The notes: a model not told the origin generated them from the sequence alone. Numbered from the stretch's first letter, positions 15,416-23,177 are shown. The stretch is DNA of 27,658 nt from DASWOJ01 sp964242325 (GCA_964242325.1 CAXTCI010000060.1:1-27658), one strand, 5' to 3'. Program-made: numbers and translations.

Positions 15416-16392
15416 CCCTGCCGCCACGTCCGCGGATCGAGCTAGATGACGACACGGGCGACTCGACTGAACCGATCGGCGGCGTTCGGCCCACTCAGGC
15501 CCCGGCGGAGCCGCCGGCCCGGGTCACGCTGCCAGAGCCGCGCATCGAGTTGGAGACCGTGCCCGCCATCCGTTTGCAGGCGGAACCGCCAGCCGAGGTC
15601 CTGGCCGACCCGGCGCCGCCCCGCCGAGCGCCGCTGGTGCTTGCCGGTGCGGTGACGCTCGCGGCTGGGGTGGGTGGCCTGTCGCTGCTCAACTTCGTGG
15701 CGGACCAGTTCGCGCGTGCGGCCTGGCTGGGCTGGAGCACGCTGGCCGTGTCCGGGGTGGGCGTTGGACTGGTGGGTGCCGGGGTGTGGCGGGAGATACG
15801 CACCCTGCGGGCGTTGCGTCACGTGGACGGGTTGCGGGCGGACTTGGCTTCCCACGAGCCGCAGCGGATCATGTCGGCGGCAATGGACTGGGCTGCTTCC
15901 GTGCCTGGTGGCCCGGCGCTGCTGCCGGCGCTGCGGGCTGTCAACGACCCCGACGCTGCCCTGGCCCTGCTGCGTGCCGGCCCTGGCCAGGCGCTGCGGG
16001 CGGAGGCGGACCGGCTGGGCCGGAGTGCCGCGGTGCAGATGGTGGCGGGGATCGCCGCGATGCCGTCGCCGGCGCTGGACGTGGCGATGGTGGCCTGGCG
16101 CGGTGTCCGGCTGGTGCGGCAGGTGGCGCAGCTTTACGGGGTGCGGCCGGGCACGCTGGGCACCTTGGCCCTGCTGCGTCGGACGGCAGGGGCTGCGACG
16201 ATGGTCGGTGCGGCGGAGTTTGCCGGCAACGCCGCTGCCCACGCCGTGCTGTCCCATCCCCTGCTGGCGCATCTGGCCGGCGAGATGGCCGGCGCCGGCG
16301 TCGCCGCCCGGCGCATGGTGGTGCTGGCGCGGGCAGCAGCGGCGGCTTGTGACCCTCTCGTAGCCCCGGTTTCCCCGCGCGAGCCAGGCTGA
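15412..16392 (+). CDS. ycjF: YcjF family membrane protein (DUF697/TIGR01620)
   Basis: Inner-membrane protein of the YcjF/UPF0283 group, usually encoded directly after ycjX; function unknown. The N-terminal 70 residues are acidic and proline-rich and probably cytoplasmic and disordered. Two hydrophobic hairpin segments follow at about 74-95 (LVLAGAVTLAAGVGGLSLLN) and 104-126. The soluble C-terminal part contains the DUF697-like helices (AMPSPALDVAMVAWRGVRLVRQVAQLYGVRPG). At 326 residues it is close to the E. coli length (353). Translation is coupled to ycjX by the ATGA overlap. It ends the + strand block and converges on the minus-strand RES gene 41 bp away. Confidence 0.85.
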   Translation: MTLPPRPRIELDDDTGDSTEPIGGVRPTQAPAEPPARVTLPEPRIELETVPAIRLQAEPPAEVLADPAPPRRAPLVLAGAVTLAAGVGGLSLLNFVADQFARAAWLGWSTLAVSGVGVGLVGAGVWREIRTLRALRHVDGLRADLASHEPQRIMSAAMDWAASVPGGPALLPALRAVNDPDAALALLRAGPGQALRAEADRLGRSAAVQMVAGIAAMPSPALDVAMVAWRGVRLVRQVAQLYGVRPGTLGTLALLRRTAGAATMVGAAEFAGNAAAHAVLSHPLLAHLAGEMAGAGVAARRMVVLARAAAAACDPLVAPVSPREPG

Positions 16393-16433
16393 TTGCCGGG
16401 ACGCAAAGATTCAAACTCACCCACTACCGTCTG

Positions 16434-16979
16434 CTAAAGTCCCCACTTTGATCCGCTTTCCGATAGGACGATTTCAGTTGGTTCGCCACAGACGTCGATC
16501 GATGGCCCGCCCAGATCGTTCCAGCGAAACAGGTTTAAGTGCCAACCGCCAGGTATCTGTCTTGACCGATCAATAATCCCATCGGCACCGACTGCCCTGG
16601 CGGCGTCGGCATTGCGCCATGAGGCTGGTTCGATACCGGCAGCTAATGCTGGTCGCCACGATTGGTTCGATGCCTCGCGGTCAATGCCGAGCAAGTTGCA
16701 CGCTTGTTCATCATGCTGGTCGAGGACGGAAGCAGTTCCCACGAACAAGGGAATAACAACCCGCGGACGACGGTCCTCGCGCATATAGCCAGAGACGGCA
16801 ATCGTGGCCCATTCAACTGTTGGGCTCATGTATAGGATCGCTTGTCCAAGGCGGTGGTAGCGGCCAGCGCTGGTGGGAAGAGGCAGGGCCAGCACGCTTT
16901 CCATCCGATCCGCCAACACTGACCGAAAGAAGTGGCCGCCAACTTTCCGGAGCGGCACCGAGGGCCTGCTGAGACTCAT
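16434..16979 (-). CDS. RES-domain protein (putative NAD-degrading toxin family)
   Basis: 181-residue protein with a RES domain. In characterised RES-Xre toxin-antitoxin systems this domain degrades NAD+ by phosphorolysis or related chemistry (family knowledge). Visible landmarks are Arg40 in AGRYHRLGQ, Tyr50 in ILYMS, Glu56 in SPTVEWA, Ser139 in GIIDRSR, and the closing GGWHLNLFRWN. ATG 16979 has GGAG 9 bases upstream. The same frame stays open upstream to a TGA at about 17043 without a usual start codon. No Xre/MbcA-like antitoxin is encoded on either side, so toxin activity is uncertain. Base composition is visibly lower in G+C than the neighbours (32 of the first 60 bases, hand count), suggesting transfer. 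Confidence 0.7.
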   Translation of the reverse strand: MSLSRPSVPLRKVGGHFFRSVLADRMESVLALPLPTSAGRYHRLGQAILYMSPTVEWATIAVSGYMREDRRPRVVIPLFVGTASVLDQHDEQACNLLGIDREASNQSWRPALAAGIEPASWRNADAARAVGADGIIDRSRQIPGGWHLNLFRWNDLGGPSIDVCGEPTEIVLSESGSKWGL

Positions 16980-17262
16980 TGGAAAAAGCTCCGCCCATTG
17001 CTCGAACAGAAGCGGAGCCGCTAATTCAGCAACTCTGTCCCGTCAACGCCAGTCCAGCATCATATGTCCGCTTTGAGTCGTAAGCCGTCCTTCAAATTGA
17101 GACACTGCCGTCATTGTCAGTCGATTGCGGCTCGGCAATCCAGAAAGGCAGGGCGACGGCGCATGCAGCACCCGCTTTGCCGCGTCGCTGCGCTTCTCGC
17201 AACGACCGGAACGTTGGAAGCCAGGCAAGTGGCAGCGTTGCGCGAAGCCCGGCCAAATTGGC
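16980..17262. other. Gene-free stretch between the RES gene and fdhD
   Basis: Upstream of the minus-strand RES gene. It contains the family A repeat copy 2 (17107-17213). It also contains, at about 17063-17078, a segment starting ATGTCCGCTTTGAG that resembles another common intergenic repeat, whose spurious translation begins MSAL. Six short open frames cross it, but none resembles an antitoxin or any known protein. No clear promoter is seen for the RES gene. Confidence 0.5.
17107..17213. repeat. Imperfect inverted-repeat element, family A copy 2
   Basis: The left arm (about 17107-17149) contains GCCGTCATTG and CTCGGCAATCCAG; the right arm (about 17174-17213) contains TTTGCCGCGTCGCTGCG and TTCTCGCAACGACC. 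The arms are imperfect reverse complements and match the organisation and key words of the copy at 1463-1562 (GTCATTG, GGCAATCCAG, CGCGTCG, CTCGCAACGAC). The central part differs. It is noncoding and lies between fdhD and the RES gene. Confidence 0.6.
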
Positions 17263-18108
17263 TCAGGGTTCGACTCGCTCCGCCCCGGTGAACACCGTCA
17301 TCGCGTCCCCGCGCGCCACGCCCACGAGGGTGATGCCATGATGCCGCGCTCGCTCCACCCCGAGCGAGGTCGGCGCGGAGATCGCCACCAGCGTGCTTGC
17401 TCCCAGGGCCGCCGCTTTCTCCACCATCTCGTAGGAACACCGGCTCGTCACCAGCAGGAACCCGGCAGCCGGGTCCACCCCCTGGGTCAGCACGGCGCCG
17501 ACCAGCTTATCTAGGGCGTTATGCCGGCCAACGTCCTCCCGCAGGCAGGTGATCTCACCAGACAAATCTACCCAGGCCGCGGCGTGAACAGCGCCGGTTT
17601 CCTGGTTCAGGGCCTGCAAGCCCGGCAGCGCGTCCAGCGCCCGCCGCACCGCCGCCGTGCTGAGCCGGGCCAGGCCGGCCATCCGTTGCGGAGTGCGCGG
17701 CACGGCAGCCAGATCCTCGATCCCGCAGACGCCGCAACCCGTGCGGCCGCTCATGGAGCGGCGCCGGGCCAACAGGGCGTGGAAGCGCTCTGGCGCCAGG
17801 TTCACCACCAAGCGCAGGCCGTCCGGGTCATCTTCCACCCGGGTGCCGCGTATGTCAGAGCGCCCCTGGATGACGCCCTCGGTCATGCTGAAGCCGACTG
17901 CGAAATCCTCCAGGTTGGCTGGGGTCATCATCATCACGGCATAGGGGACGGTGCCGTAAACGACATTGACCGCGGTCTCGACGGCCAAGAACCGCTGGCT
18001 ATGCTGGGTTCCCCGTCCCTCGAAGCCCACCTTCGCCACGTCGGACGGAACGGAGGTCGCTGCTTGGCCAGTGTTGGGGAGCGCGTGGTCCGCAAAGGAT
18101 ATTGTCAT
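17263..18108 (-). CDS. fdhD: Formate dehydrogenase accessory sulfurtransferase FdhD
   Basis: FdhD transfers sulfur from the cysteine desulfurase IscS to the molybdenum/tungsten cofactor of formate dehydrogenase, making the enzyme active. The active-site loop GRTGCGVCG carries Cys125 and Cys128. Conserved segments are EDFAVGFSMTEGVI (67-80), the cofactor-binding REDVGRHNALDKLVG, and SRCSYEMVEKAA followed by GASTLVAISAPTSLGVE. The length of 281 residues is normal. ATG 18108 gives the typical start; the open frame extends further upstream but is a shadow of the ruvX region. No formate dehydrogenase gene is in the window. It lies 89 bp downstream of ruvX on the same strand. Confidence 0.93.
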   Translation of the reverse strand: MTISFADHALPNTGQAATSVPSDVAKVGFEGRGTQHSQRFLAVETAVNVVYGTVPYAVMMMTPANLEDFAVGFSMTEGVIQGRSDIRGTRVEDDPDGLRLVVNLAPERFHALLARRRSMSGRTGCGVCGIEDLAAVPRTPQRMAGLARLSTAAVRRALDALPGLQALNQETGAVHAAAWVDLSGEITCLREDVGRHNALDKLVGAVLTQGVDPAAGFLLVTSRCSYEMVEKAAALGASTLVAISAPTSLGVERARHHGITLVGVARGDAMTVFTGAERVEP

Positions 18109-18197
18109 GCTGGTTGTCCGCGGTCCTGGCTGGCTGGAGGGTGCATGCCGGTATCTGAGAGCGGGTAGGAGCTGCAATGCCCCATCCATACCGTCCG

Positions 18198-18707
18198 TCA
18201 CCCGGCTTCGATGTTGGCCTGTCCGCCAGCGCCAGGTGCCGGGCCAGGCGTGCTCGCATCCAGCGCCGCCTGCAGGATGTAGGCCGCCGCCATGCTGTCC
18301 ACCAGGGCGGCCCGCTTTCGCCGGGTCAGGTCCATCTCGCTGATCAAGAAGCGGTTGACGGCAGACGACGACAGCCGCTCGTCCCACAACGCCGCGGGCA
18401 GCGCCGTCCCATCGGACAGTGCCCGCGCCCAATCCCGCACCGCCTGCGCCGCCGGACCCATCGTGCCGTCCATGGACAGCGGCCAACCCACCACAAGTCC
18501 GCCCGCGCCTTCCTTGCGCGCCAGGGCGGTAATATCACCCGCAGCCGCGGACAGCTTGCCCCGGCGCAGGCTGCCATAGGGGCTGGCGAGCATCAGACCC
18601 ACATCCGACAGCGCAACCCCGATGAGTTTCGCTCCTGGGTCCAGCCCGATCAGCCGCCGCCCCGCCGGGAGTGCGGCCCGAAGCTCCGCCATGTTGAACA
18701 GGGGCAT
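18198..18707 (-). CDS. ruvX: Holliday junction resolvase-like RuvX (YqgF)
   Basis: RNase H-fold nuclease of the YqgF/RuvX family, required for processing of the 16S rRNA precursor 5' end in several bacteria and proposed as a Holliday junction resolvase. Motifs are LIGLDPGAKLIGVALSD (19-35, Asp23), LVVGWPLSMDG (71-81), the catalytic-Glu segment LWDERLSS (107-114) and the C-terminal VDSMAAAYILQAALD (136-150, Asp137). The commonly seen GLDxGxKxxG has Pro at the variable position. It is 169 residues from ATG 18707, matching the usual family N-terminus. ATG 18728, also in frame, is possible; neither has a strong ribosome-binding site. It is divergent from gatC. Confidence 0.92.
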   Translation of the reverse strand: MPLFNMAELRAALPAGRRLIGLDPGAKLIGVALSDVGLMLASPYGSLRRGKLSAAAGDITALARKEGAGGLVVGWPLSMDGTMGPAAQAVRDWARALSDGTALPAALWDERLSSSAVNRFLISEMDLTRRKRAALVDSMAAAYILQAALDASTPGPAPGAGGQANIEAG

Positions 18708-18785
18708 CTCGGCCGGTATGCTTTCCATTTGATGCATCGCCCTGTATGGGCGGAGCCTCCTCCATACCATAGGATAACCCGCCCA

Positions 18786-19073
18786 ATGTCGCTCGATCCC
18801 GCGACCGTCCGCCGCGTCGCCAAGCTGGCCCGCATCCGCGTCGAGGAAGCCGACCTGGCGCAACTGGCGCAGGAACTCGGCGGCATCATCGGCTGGATCG
18901 AGCAGTTGAACGAGCTGGACGTGGACGGCATCGAGCCGCTGACCGGCGCTGCCAACATGGCGTTGCGCCTGCGTGCCGACGAGGTAACGGACGGCGGCAT
19001 CACCGAGCAGGTGCTGTCCAATGCCCCGGACCGCGCGGGCCTGTTCTATGCGGTTCCGAAGGTGGTCGAATAA
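18786..19073 (+). CDS. gatC: Asp-tRNA(Asn)/Glu-tRNA(Gln) amidotransferase subunit C
   Basis: Small stabilising subunit of GatCAB, which converts mischarged Glu-tRNA(Gln) and/or Asp-tRNA(Asn) to the correct amide. The length of 95 residues is typical. SLDPATVRRVAKLARIRVEEADL at the start and ELNELDVDGIEPLTGAANM, then a C-terminal YAVPKVVE, are the family landmarks. ATG 18786 has only a distant AGGA. The stop codon shares a base with the gatA ATG (TAATG), so the two are translationally coupled. The 78-bp divergent gap to ruvX (18708-18785) must hold promoters for both directions, but no consensus pair stands out. Confidence 0.96.
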   Translation: MSLDPATVRRVAKLARIRVEEADLAQLAQELGGIIGWIEQLNELDVDGIEPLTGAANMALRLRADEVTDGGITEQVLSNAPDRAGLFYAVPKVVE

Positions 19074-20551
19074 TGCTGACCGACCTGACCCTGGTGCAGG
19101 CCCGCGATGGGCTGCGCCGCAAGGATTTCACGGCCGTCGAGCTGACCGAAGCGCACCTGGCGGTGGTGGACGCGCTCAACCTTCGCCTGAACGCCCTGAT
19201 CACCGTAATGGCCGACAGCGCCCGGGCCGCCGCCGCGGCGGCTGACGTGGCGTTGGCGTCCGGGGATGAGCGCCCGTTGCTCGGCCTGCCGCTGGCGATC
19301 AAGGACCTGTTCTGCACGGCGGGCACCCGCACCACCGCCGGCAGCCGCATCCTGTCGCCGTTCGTGCCGCCGTATGAGAGCACGGTGACCGCCAACTTGC
19401 TGCGGGACGGCGCGATCTTCCTGGGCAAAGCGAACATGGATGAGTTCGCGATGGGGTCGTCCAACATGACCTCCGCCTATGGCCCGGTGCAGAGTCCCTG
19501 GACCCGCGGCAACGAGGCGGCGCTAGTGCCCGGCGGCTCCTCCGGCGGTTCGGCAGCCGCGGTTGCTGCGCGCATGGCGCTGGGGGCGACGGCGACAGAC
19601 ACGGGGGGCTCCATCCGGCAGCCCGCTTCGTTCACCGGCATCGTGGGGGTAAAGCCGACGTATGGCCGCTGCTCCCGCTGGGGCATCGTCGCCTTCGCAT
19701 CATCGCTGGACCAAGCTGGGCCGATGGCGCGGACCGTGGAGGACTGCGCGGTGCTGCTGGGCAGCATGTCCGGGTTCGACCCCAAGGACAGCACGTCCGC
19801 GGACCAGGCGGTGCCGGACTTCGCCGCCGCCTGCCGCCGCGGCGTGCGCGGGCTGCGGATCGGGGTGCCGCGGGAATACCGCTCGGACGGGATGCCGGCG
19901 GAGATTGATGCGCTGTGGCGGCAGGGGCTGGAGTGGCTGCGGGCAGAGGGCGCGGAGATCGTGGATGTCAGCCTGCCGCACACCAAGTACGGCCTCGCCA
20001 CCTACTACATCGTGGCGCCTGCGGAGGCGTCCAGCAACCTCGCCCGCTACGACGGGGTCCGGTTTGGCGCGCGGGTAGACGGCGAGGACTTGACCGATCT
20101 GTATGAGCGCACCCGTGCCGAGGGCTTCGGCGCGGAGGTCAAGCGCCGCATCATGATCGGCACCTACGTGCTGTCGTCCGGCTACTACGATGCGTATTAC
20201 CTGCGGGCGCAGAAAGTGCGGGCGCTGATCCTGCGGGACTTCACCGAGGCCTTCGCCAAGGTGGACGCGCTGCTGACGCCCACCACGCCCAGCGCCGCCT
20301 TCGCCCAGGGCGAGAAGATGGACGACCCGGTGAAGATGTACCTGAACGACGTATTCACCGTGCCGGCCAACATGGCGGGCGTGCCGGGCATGTCGGTGCC
20401 GGCCGGGCTGGACGGGCAGGGGCTGCCGCTCGGTCTGCAGGTGATCGCCCGCCCGTTCGACGAGGAAACCATGTTCGCCGTCGGCGCCGCGCTGGAGCGC
20501 GCAGCCGGCTTCTCGGCGCTGCCTTCCATCCGTGCGGGAGCACACGTATGA
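19073..20551 (+). CDS. gatA: Asp-tRNA(Asn)/Glu-tRNA(Gln) amidotransferase subunit A
   Basis: Glutaminase subunit of GatCAB from the amidase-signature family. It hydrolyses glutamine and channels ammonia to GatB. The Ser-cisSer-Lys triad is visible: Lys77 in PLAIKDLF, Ser156 in VPGGSSGGSAAAVAA and Ser180 in TDTGGSIRQPASF. GVKPTYGRCSRWGIVAFASSLDQ and the C-terminal PLGLQVIARPFDEE are also conserved. The length of 492 residues is normal. ATG 19073 overlaps the gatC stop by one base, and the gatA stop overlaps the gatB start in ATGA. Confidence 0.97.
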   Translation: MLTDLTLVQARDGLRRKDFTAVELTEAHLAVVDALNLRLNALITVMADSARAAAAAADVALASGDERPLLGLPLAIKDLFCTAGTRTTAGSRILSPFVPPYESTVTANLLRDGAIFLGKANMDEFAMGSSNMTSAYGPVQSPWTRGNEAALVPGGSSGGSAAAVAARMALGATATDTGGSIRQPASFTGIVGVKPTYGRCSRWGIVAFASSLDQAGPMARTVEDCAVLLGSMSGFDPKDSTSADQAVPDFAAACRRGVRGLRIGVPREYRSDGMPAEIDALWRQGLEWLRAEGAEIVDVSLPHTKYGLATYYIVAPAEASSNLARYDGVRFGARVDGEDLTDLYERTRAEGFGAEVKRRIMIGTYVLSSGYYDAYYLRAQKVRALILRDFTEAFAKVDALLTPTTPSAAFAQGEKMDDPVKMYLNDVFTVPANMAGVPGMSVPAGLDGQGLPLGLQVIARPFDEETMFAVGAALERAAGFSALPSIRAGAHV

Positions 20552-21999
20552 GCTACGTCATCGAGGGCCGCACCGGCCCGTGGGAGCTGGTGATCGGGCT
20601 GGAGGTCCACGCCCAGGTCGTTAGCAAGTCCAAGCTGTTCAGCGGCGCATCCGCCGAGTACGGCGCCGCACCAAACAGCCAGGTCAGCCTGGTGGATGCG
20701 GCGTTCCCCGGCATGCTGCCGGTCATCAACCAGGAGTGCGTGGCGCAGGCGGTGCGGACTGGGCTAGGCCTGGGCGCGCACATCAACTTGGTCAGCCGGT
20801 TCGACCGCAAGAACTACTTCTATGCCGACCTGCCGGCGGGCTACCAGATCAGCCAGTTCGCACACCCCGTCGTCGGCGCAGGGACCATCGAGATCGAACT
20901 GGCGGACGGCAGCACCAAGCAGGTCGGCGTCACCCGCCTGCACCTGGAGCAGGACGCCGGCAAGTCGCTGCACGATCAGGACCCGGTACGCAGCTTCATC
21001 GACCTAAACCGCTCCGGCGTCGCCCTAATGGAAATCGTCAGCGAGCCGGACCTGCGCACGCCGGAGGAGGCCGGCGCATACCTCCGCAAGCTTCGCACCA
21101 TCCTGCGCTACCTCGGCACCTGCGACGGCAACATGGAGGAGGGTTCGCTGCGCGCCGACGTGAACGTCAGCGTCCGCCGCCATGGCGAGCCGTTCCGCAC
21201 CCGCTGCGAGGTGAAGAACGTCAACTCCATCCGCTTCGTCATGCAGGCCATCGAGGCGGAGGCGGCGCGGCAGGTCGAGGTTTGGGAGGGTGGCGGCGAG
21301 GTCATCCAGGAAACCCGGCTGTTCGACCCGGCGCGTGGCGAAACCCGCAGCCTCCGCAGCAAGGAGGACGCGCACGACTACCGCTACTTCCCCGATCCCG
21401 ACCTGCTGCCGTTGGTGCTGGACGAGGACTGGGTGGCCGACCTGAAGGCGCACCTGCCGGAGCTGCCGGACGCCAAGCGCACCCGTTTCGTCGCCGAGCA
21501 TGGCCTGCCGGCCTATGACGCCGCGGTGCTGGTGGCGGACCAGGAAACGGCGGCGTTCTTCGAGACGGTCGCGGCCGGGCGCGATGCCAAGCAGGCGGCG
21601 AACTGGATGATGGGCGACTTCTTCGCGGCGCTGAACCGCACGGGCCGCACCATCTCGGACAGCCCGGTGTCGGCGGGGTCGCTCGGCGGCTTGCTGGATT
21701 TGCTGGCCGACAAGACCATCAACGGCCGCATCGCCAAGGAGGTGTTCGAGGCGATGGTGGAAACCGGCGAGCACCCGGCCGCCATCGTCGAGTCACGCGG
21801 CCTGCGTCAGGTCGTGGACACCGGCGCAATTGACGCCGCAGTGGATAAAGTGCTGGCCACCAACCCGGACAAGCTGGCGGAGTATCGCGGCGGCAAGGAC
21901 AAGCTGTTCGGCTTCTTCGTCGGTCAGGTAATGAAGGCGATGGCCGGCAAGGGCAACCCGGCCCTGGTCAACGAGGCGCTAAAGGCAAGGCTGGGTTAG
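20548..21999 (+). CDS. gatB: Asp-tRNA(Asn)/Glu-tRNA(Gln) amidotransferase subunit B
   Basis: Kinase/transamidase subunit that phosphorylates the mischarged aminoacyl group and amidates it with ammonia from GatA. Typical segments are VIGLEVHAQV with SKSKLFSG near the N-terminus, FDRKNYFYADLPAGYQISQ, HLEQDAGKS, DLNRSGVALMEIVSEPD and EVKNVNS. The C-terminal YqeY-like tRNA-binding domain ends KLFGFFVGQVMKAMAGKGNPALVNEAL. The length of 483 residues is normal. ATG 20548 is preceded by GGGAG with good spacing. A GatCAB operon suggests that glutaminyl- and/or asparaginyl-tRNA is made by the indirect route here. The operon ends just before the second paired-hairpin repeat. Confidence 0.97.
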   Translation: MSYVIEGRTGPWELVIGLEVHAQVVSKSKLFSGASAEYGAAPNSQVSLVDAAFPGMLPVINQECVAQAVRTGLGLGAHINLVSRFDRKNYFYADLPAGYQISQFAHPVVGAGTIEIELADGSTKQVGVTRLHLEQDAGKSLHDQDPVRSFIDLNRSGVALMEIVSEPDLRTPEEAGAYLRKLRTILRYLGTCDGNMEEGSLRADVNVSVRRHGEPFRTRCEVKNVNSIRFVMQAIEAEAARQVEVWEGGGEVIQETRLFDPARGETRSLRSKEDAHDYRYFPDPDLLPLVLDEDWVADLKAHLPELPDAKRTRFVAEHGLPAYDAAVLVADQETAAFFETVAAGRDAKQAANWMMGDFFAALNRTGRTISDSPVSAGSLGGLLDLLADKTINGRIAKEVFEAMVETGEHPAAIVESRGLRQVVDTGAIDAAVDKVLATNPDKLAEYRGGKDKLFGFFVGQVMKAMAGKGNPALVNEALKARLG

Positions 22000-22020
22000 C
22001 ACGCATCTGGGCATGGGCAT

Positions 22021-22175
22021 CTTCTCCCTCTCCCTCCGGGAGAGGGTCGGGGTGAGGGGGTGGGCAAGGGCGGTTGTTGATCTGTAGAGGGTGTTGATCC
22101 GGCCATACCCGCATTACCCGGCTCCACAGCCAGGACCCCTTCACCCCAACCTTCTCCCGGAGGGAGAGGGAGCAG
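22021..22175. repeat. Paired-hairpin element, family B copy 2 (downstream of gatB)
   Basis: Same architecture as the unit at 12997-13152. The left arm is at about 22021-22060 with stem CCCTCTCCC/GGGAGAGGG at 22026-22046. The right arm is at about 22136-22175, whose stem has one mismatch (CCTTCTCCC, 22150-22170). The spacer between arms is unrelated in sequence to that of copy 1. It sits between the convergent ends of gatB and the XRE regulator and could stop or shield transcripts from both sides. Confidence 0.85.
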
Positions 22176-22219
22176 GTCTGCCCCCCTCTGCAGTAAGCCA
22201 AGCCACCCCGGTGCCAGCG

Positions 22220-23095
22220 TCAGGCGTTGGAGCCCAGCATCCCGCGCAGGCGCGATGCCGCGGCAGCGCCCTTTACCGCATCCCGCCACATTGCCTCGGC
22301 AACGCGCTGGTGCGCGGCTATGGCCTCATCCGCCCCGGTGATCATCGCAACGCCCGTCTGCGCTGTCGGCACGCTGTCGCTGCGGAATGGATTGGCTGCC
22401 AGCATCGCTCGCTCACGCGAGCGGAGTATCTTGAAGCTTTCCGACGGGTCCGGCCCGGCCAGCAGGCCGAACTGCAGGCCCATCGGCTCGGTTTCCATCA
22501 GGCTTGCGATGTGTTCGACCTCCCGTGCCGCGACCGCCCGGCATTGCTGCCGCAACGGATCGGACAGGCTCAGCCCACCCAGCAGGCCCTGGTCCAGGAA
22601 CGCGCGTATTGAGGAGGCCGACAGCAGCGCGATGATGCCAGGCTTGCGTTGCTGATACATGCGCTTGCGGGACGACAGGATGCCGAGCACCTGGTCCGCG
22701 GACGTCCGGAACGCCCCGCGGTCCGCCCCGGCGGCCTCCGCAGCCTCACCCAGCCCGTCAGCCATCGCCTGGTCGAAGCCATCAGAGGTCGTCAGGTAGC
22801 TGATCGGCCCGAACACCTGCAGGACCTGGTCGGCGCTTTCCTCGATCTGGCGGATGCGCTCGAAGTAGCCGACCGGGCGGCTGTAGTACTCGACGCCGAT
22901 CCCAAGCAACGACAACGGCGACACCTTGAGCAGCTCCGCCAGCCGCTTCACGGTGTCGAGCTTGATGACCTCGCCCTTCTCGTAGCGATACAGCGCCGCC
23001 CTGGACACGCCCAGCCGCGCCGCAATCTCCTCCGCACGCAACCCGGACTCGATCCGGTAGGCTCTTAGCTGTTGGCCAATCTCTGCAAAGCGCAT
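22220..23095 (-). CDS. XRE-family transcriptional regulator
   Basis: 291-residue DNA-binding protein with an N-terminal helix-turn-helix of the XRE/Cro type (about 3-63: IGQQLRAYRIESGLRAEEIAARLG, then SRAALYRYEKGEVIKLDTVKRLAELL). The remaining 225 residues are a helical region of no assigned family, without a recognisable ligand or membrane motif. It may sense a small molecule or mediate oligomerisation (inference). ATG 23095 has GGAG 8 bases upstream; an in-frame GTG at 23125 has no ribosome-binding site and is not preferred. An inverted repeat upstream (23142-23159) is a candidate autoregulatory operator. It lies downstream of hyi on the same strand, so hyi is a possible target. Confidence 0.85.
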   Translation of the reverse strand: MRFAEIGQQLRAYRIESGLRAEEIAARLGVSRAALYRYEKGEVIKLDTVKRLAELLKVSPLSLLGIGVEYYSRPVGYFERIRQIEESADQVLQVFGPISYLTTSDGFDQAMADGLGEAAEAAGADRGAFRTSADQVLGILSSRKRMYQQRKPGIIALLSASSIRAFLDQGLLGGLSLSDPLRQQCRAVAAREVEHIASLMETEPMGLQFGLLAGPDPSESFKILRSRERAMLAANPFRSDSVPTAQTGVAMITGADEAIAAHQRVAEAMWRDAVKGAAAASRLRGMLGSNA

Positions 23096-23141
23096 CTCAC
23101 CTTCTCCACTCGTGTCTCCCGTCACTCAGCACAGGGAAACC

Positions 23142-23177
23142 GACTCCACGATGCGAGTCTACAGGAAAAGACGAGTC
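23142..23177. promoter_or_regulatory. Candidate operator upstream of the XRE regulator
   Basis: GACTC (23142-23146) and GAGTC (23155-23159) form a perfect inverted repeat with 8 bases between, and a third GAGTC is at 23173-23177, 18 bases on. This lies 47 bp or more upstream of the regulator start codon. The spacing places equal half-sites about two helical turns apart, as expected for a dimeric repressor. A weak TTGTAC-like -35 on the minus strand lies just upstream. This is a prediction only. Confidence 0.35.

Noticed and set aside
17043..17228. 61-codon minus-strand frame as a possible antitoxin for the RES protein
   Set aside because: It is largely translation of the inverted-repeat element and has no helix-turn-helix or MbcA-like C-terminal features.
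17264..17290. tRNA-like GGTTCGACTC sequence
   Set aside because: The flanking bases do not form a T-stem or acceptor stem, and the sequence is the 3' end of fdhD.
23096..23125. Upstream in-frame GTG start for the XRE regulator
   Set aside because: It has no Shine-Dalgarno sequence, whereas ATG 23095 has GGAG with 8-base spacing and starts immediately before the helix-turn-helix.
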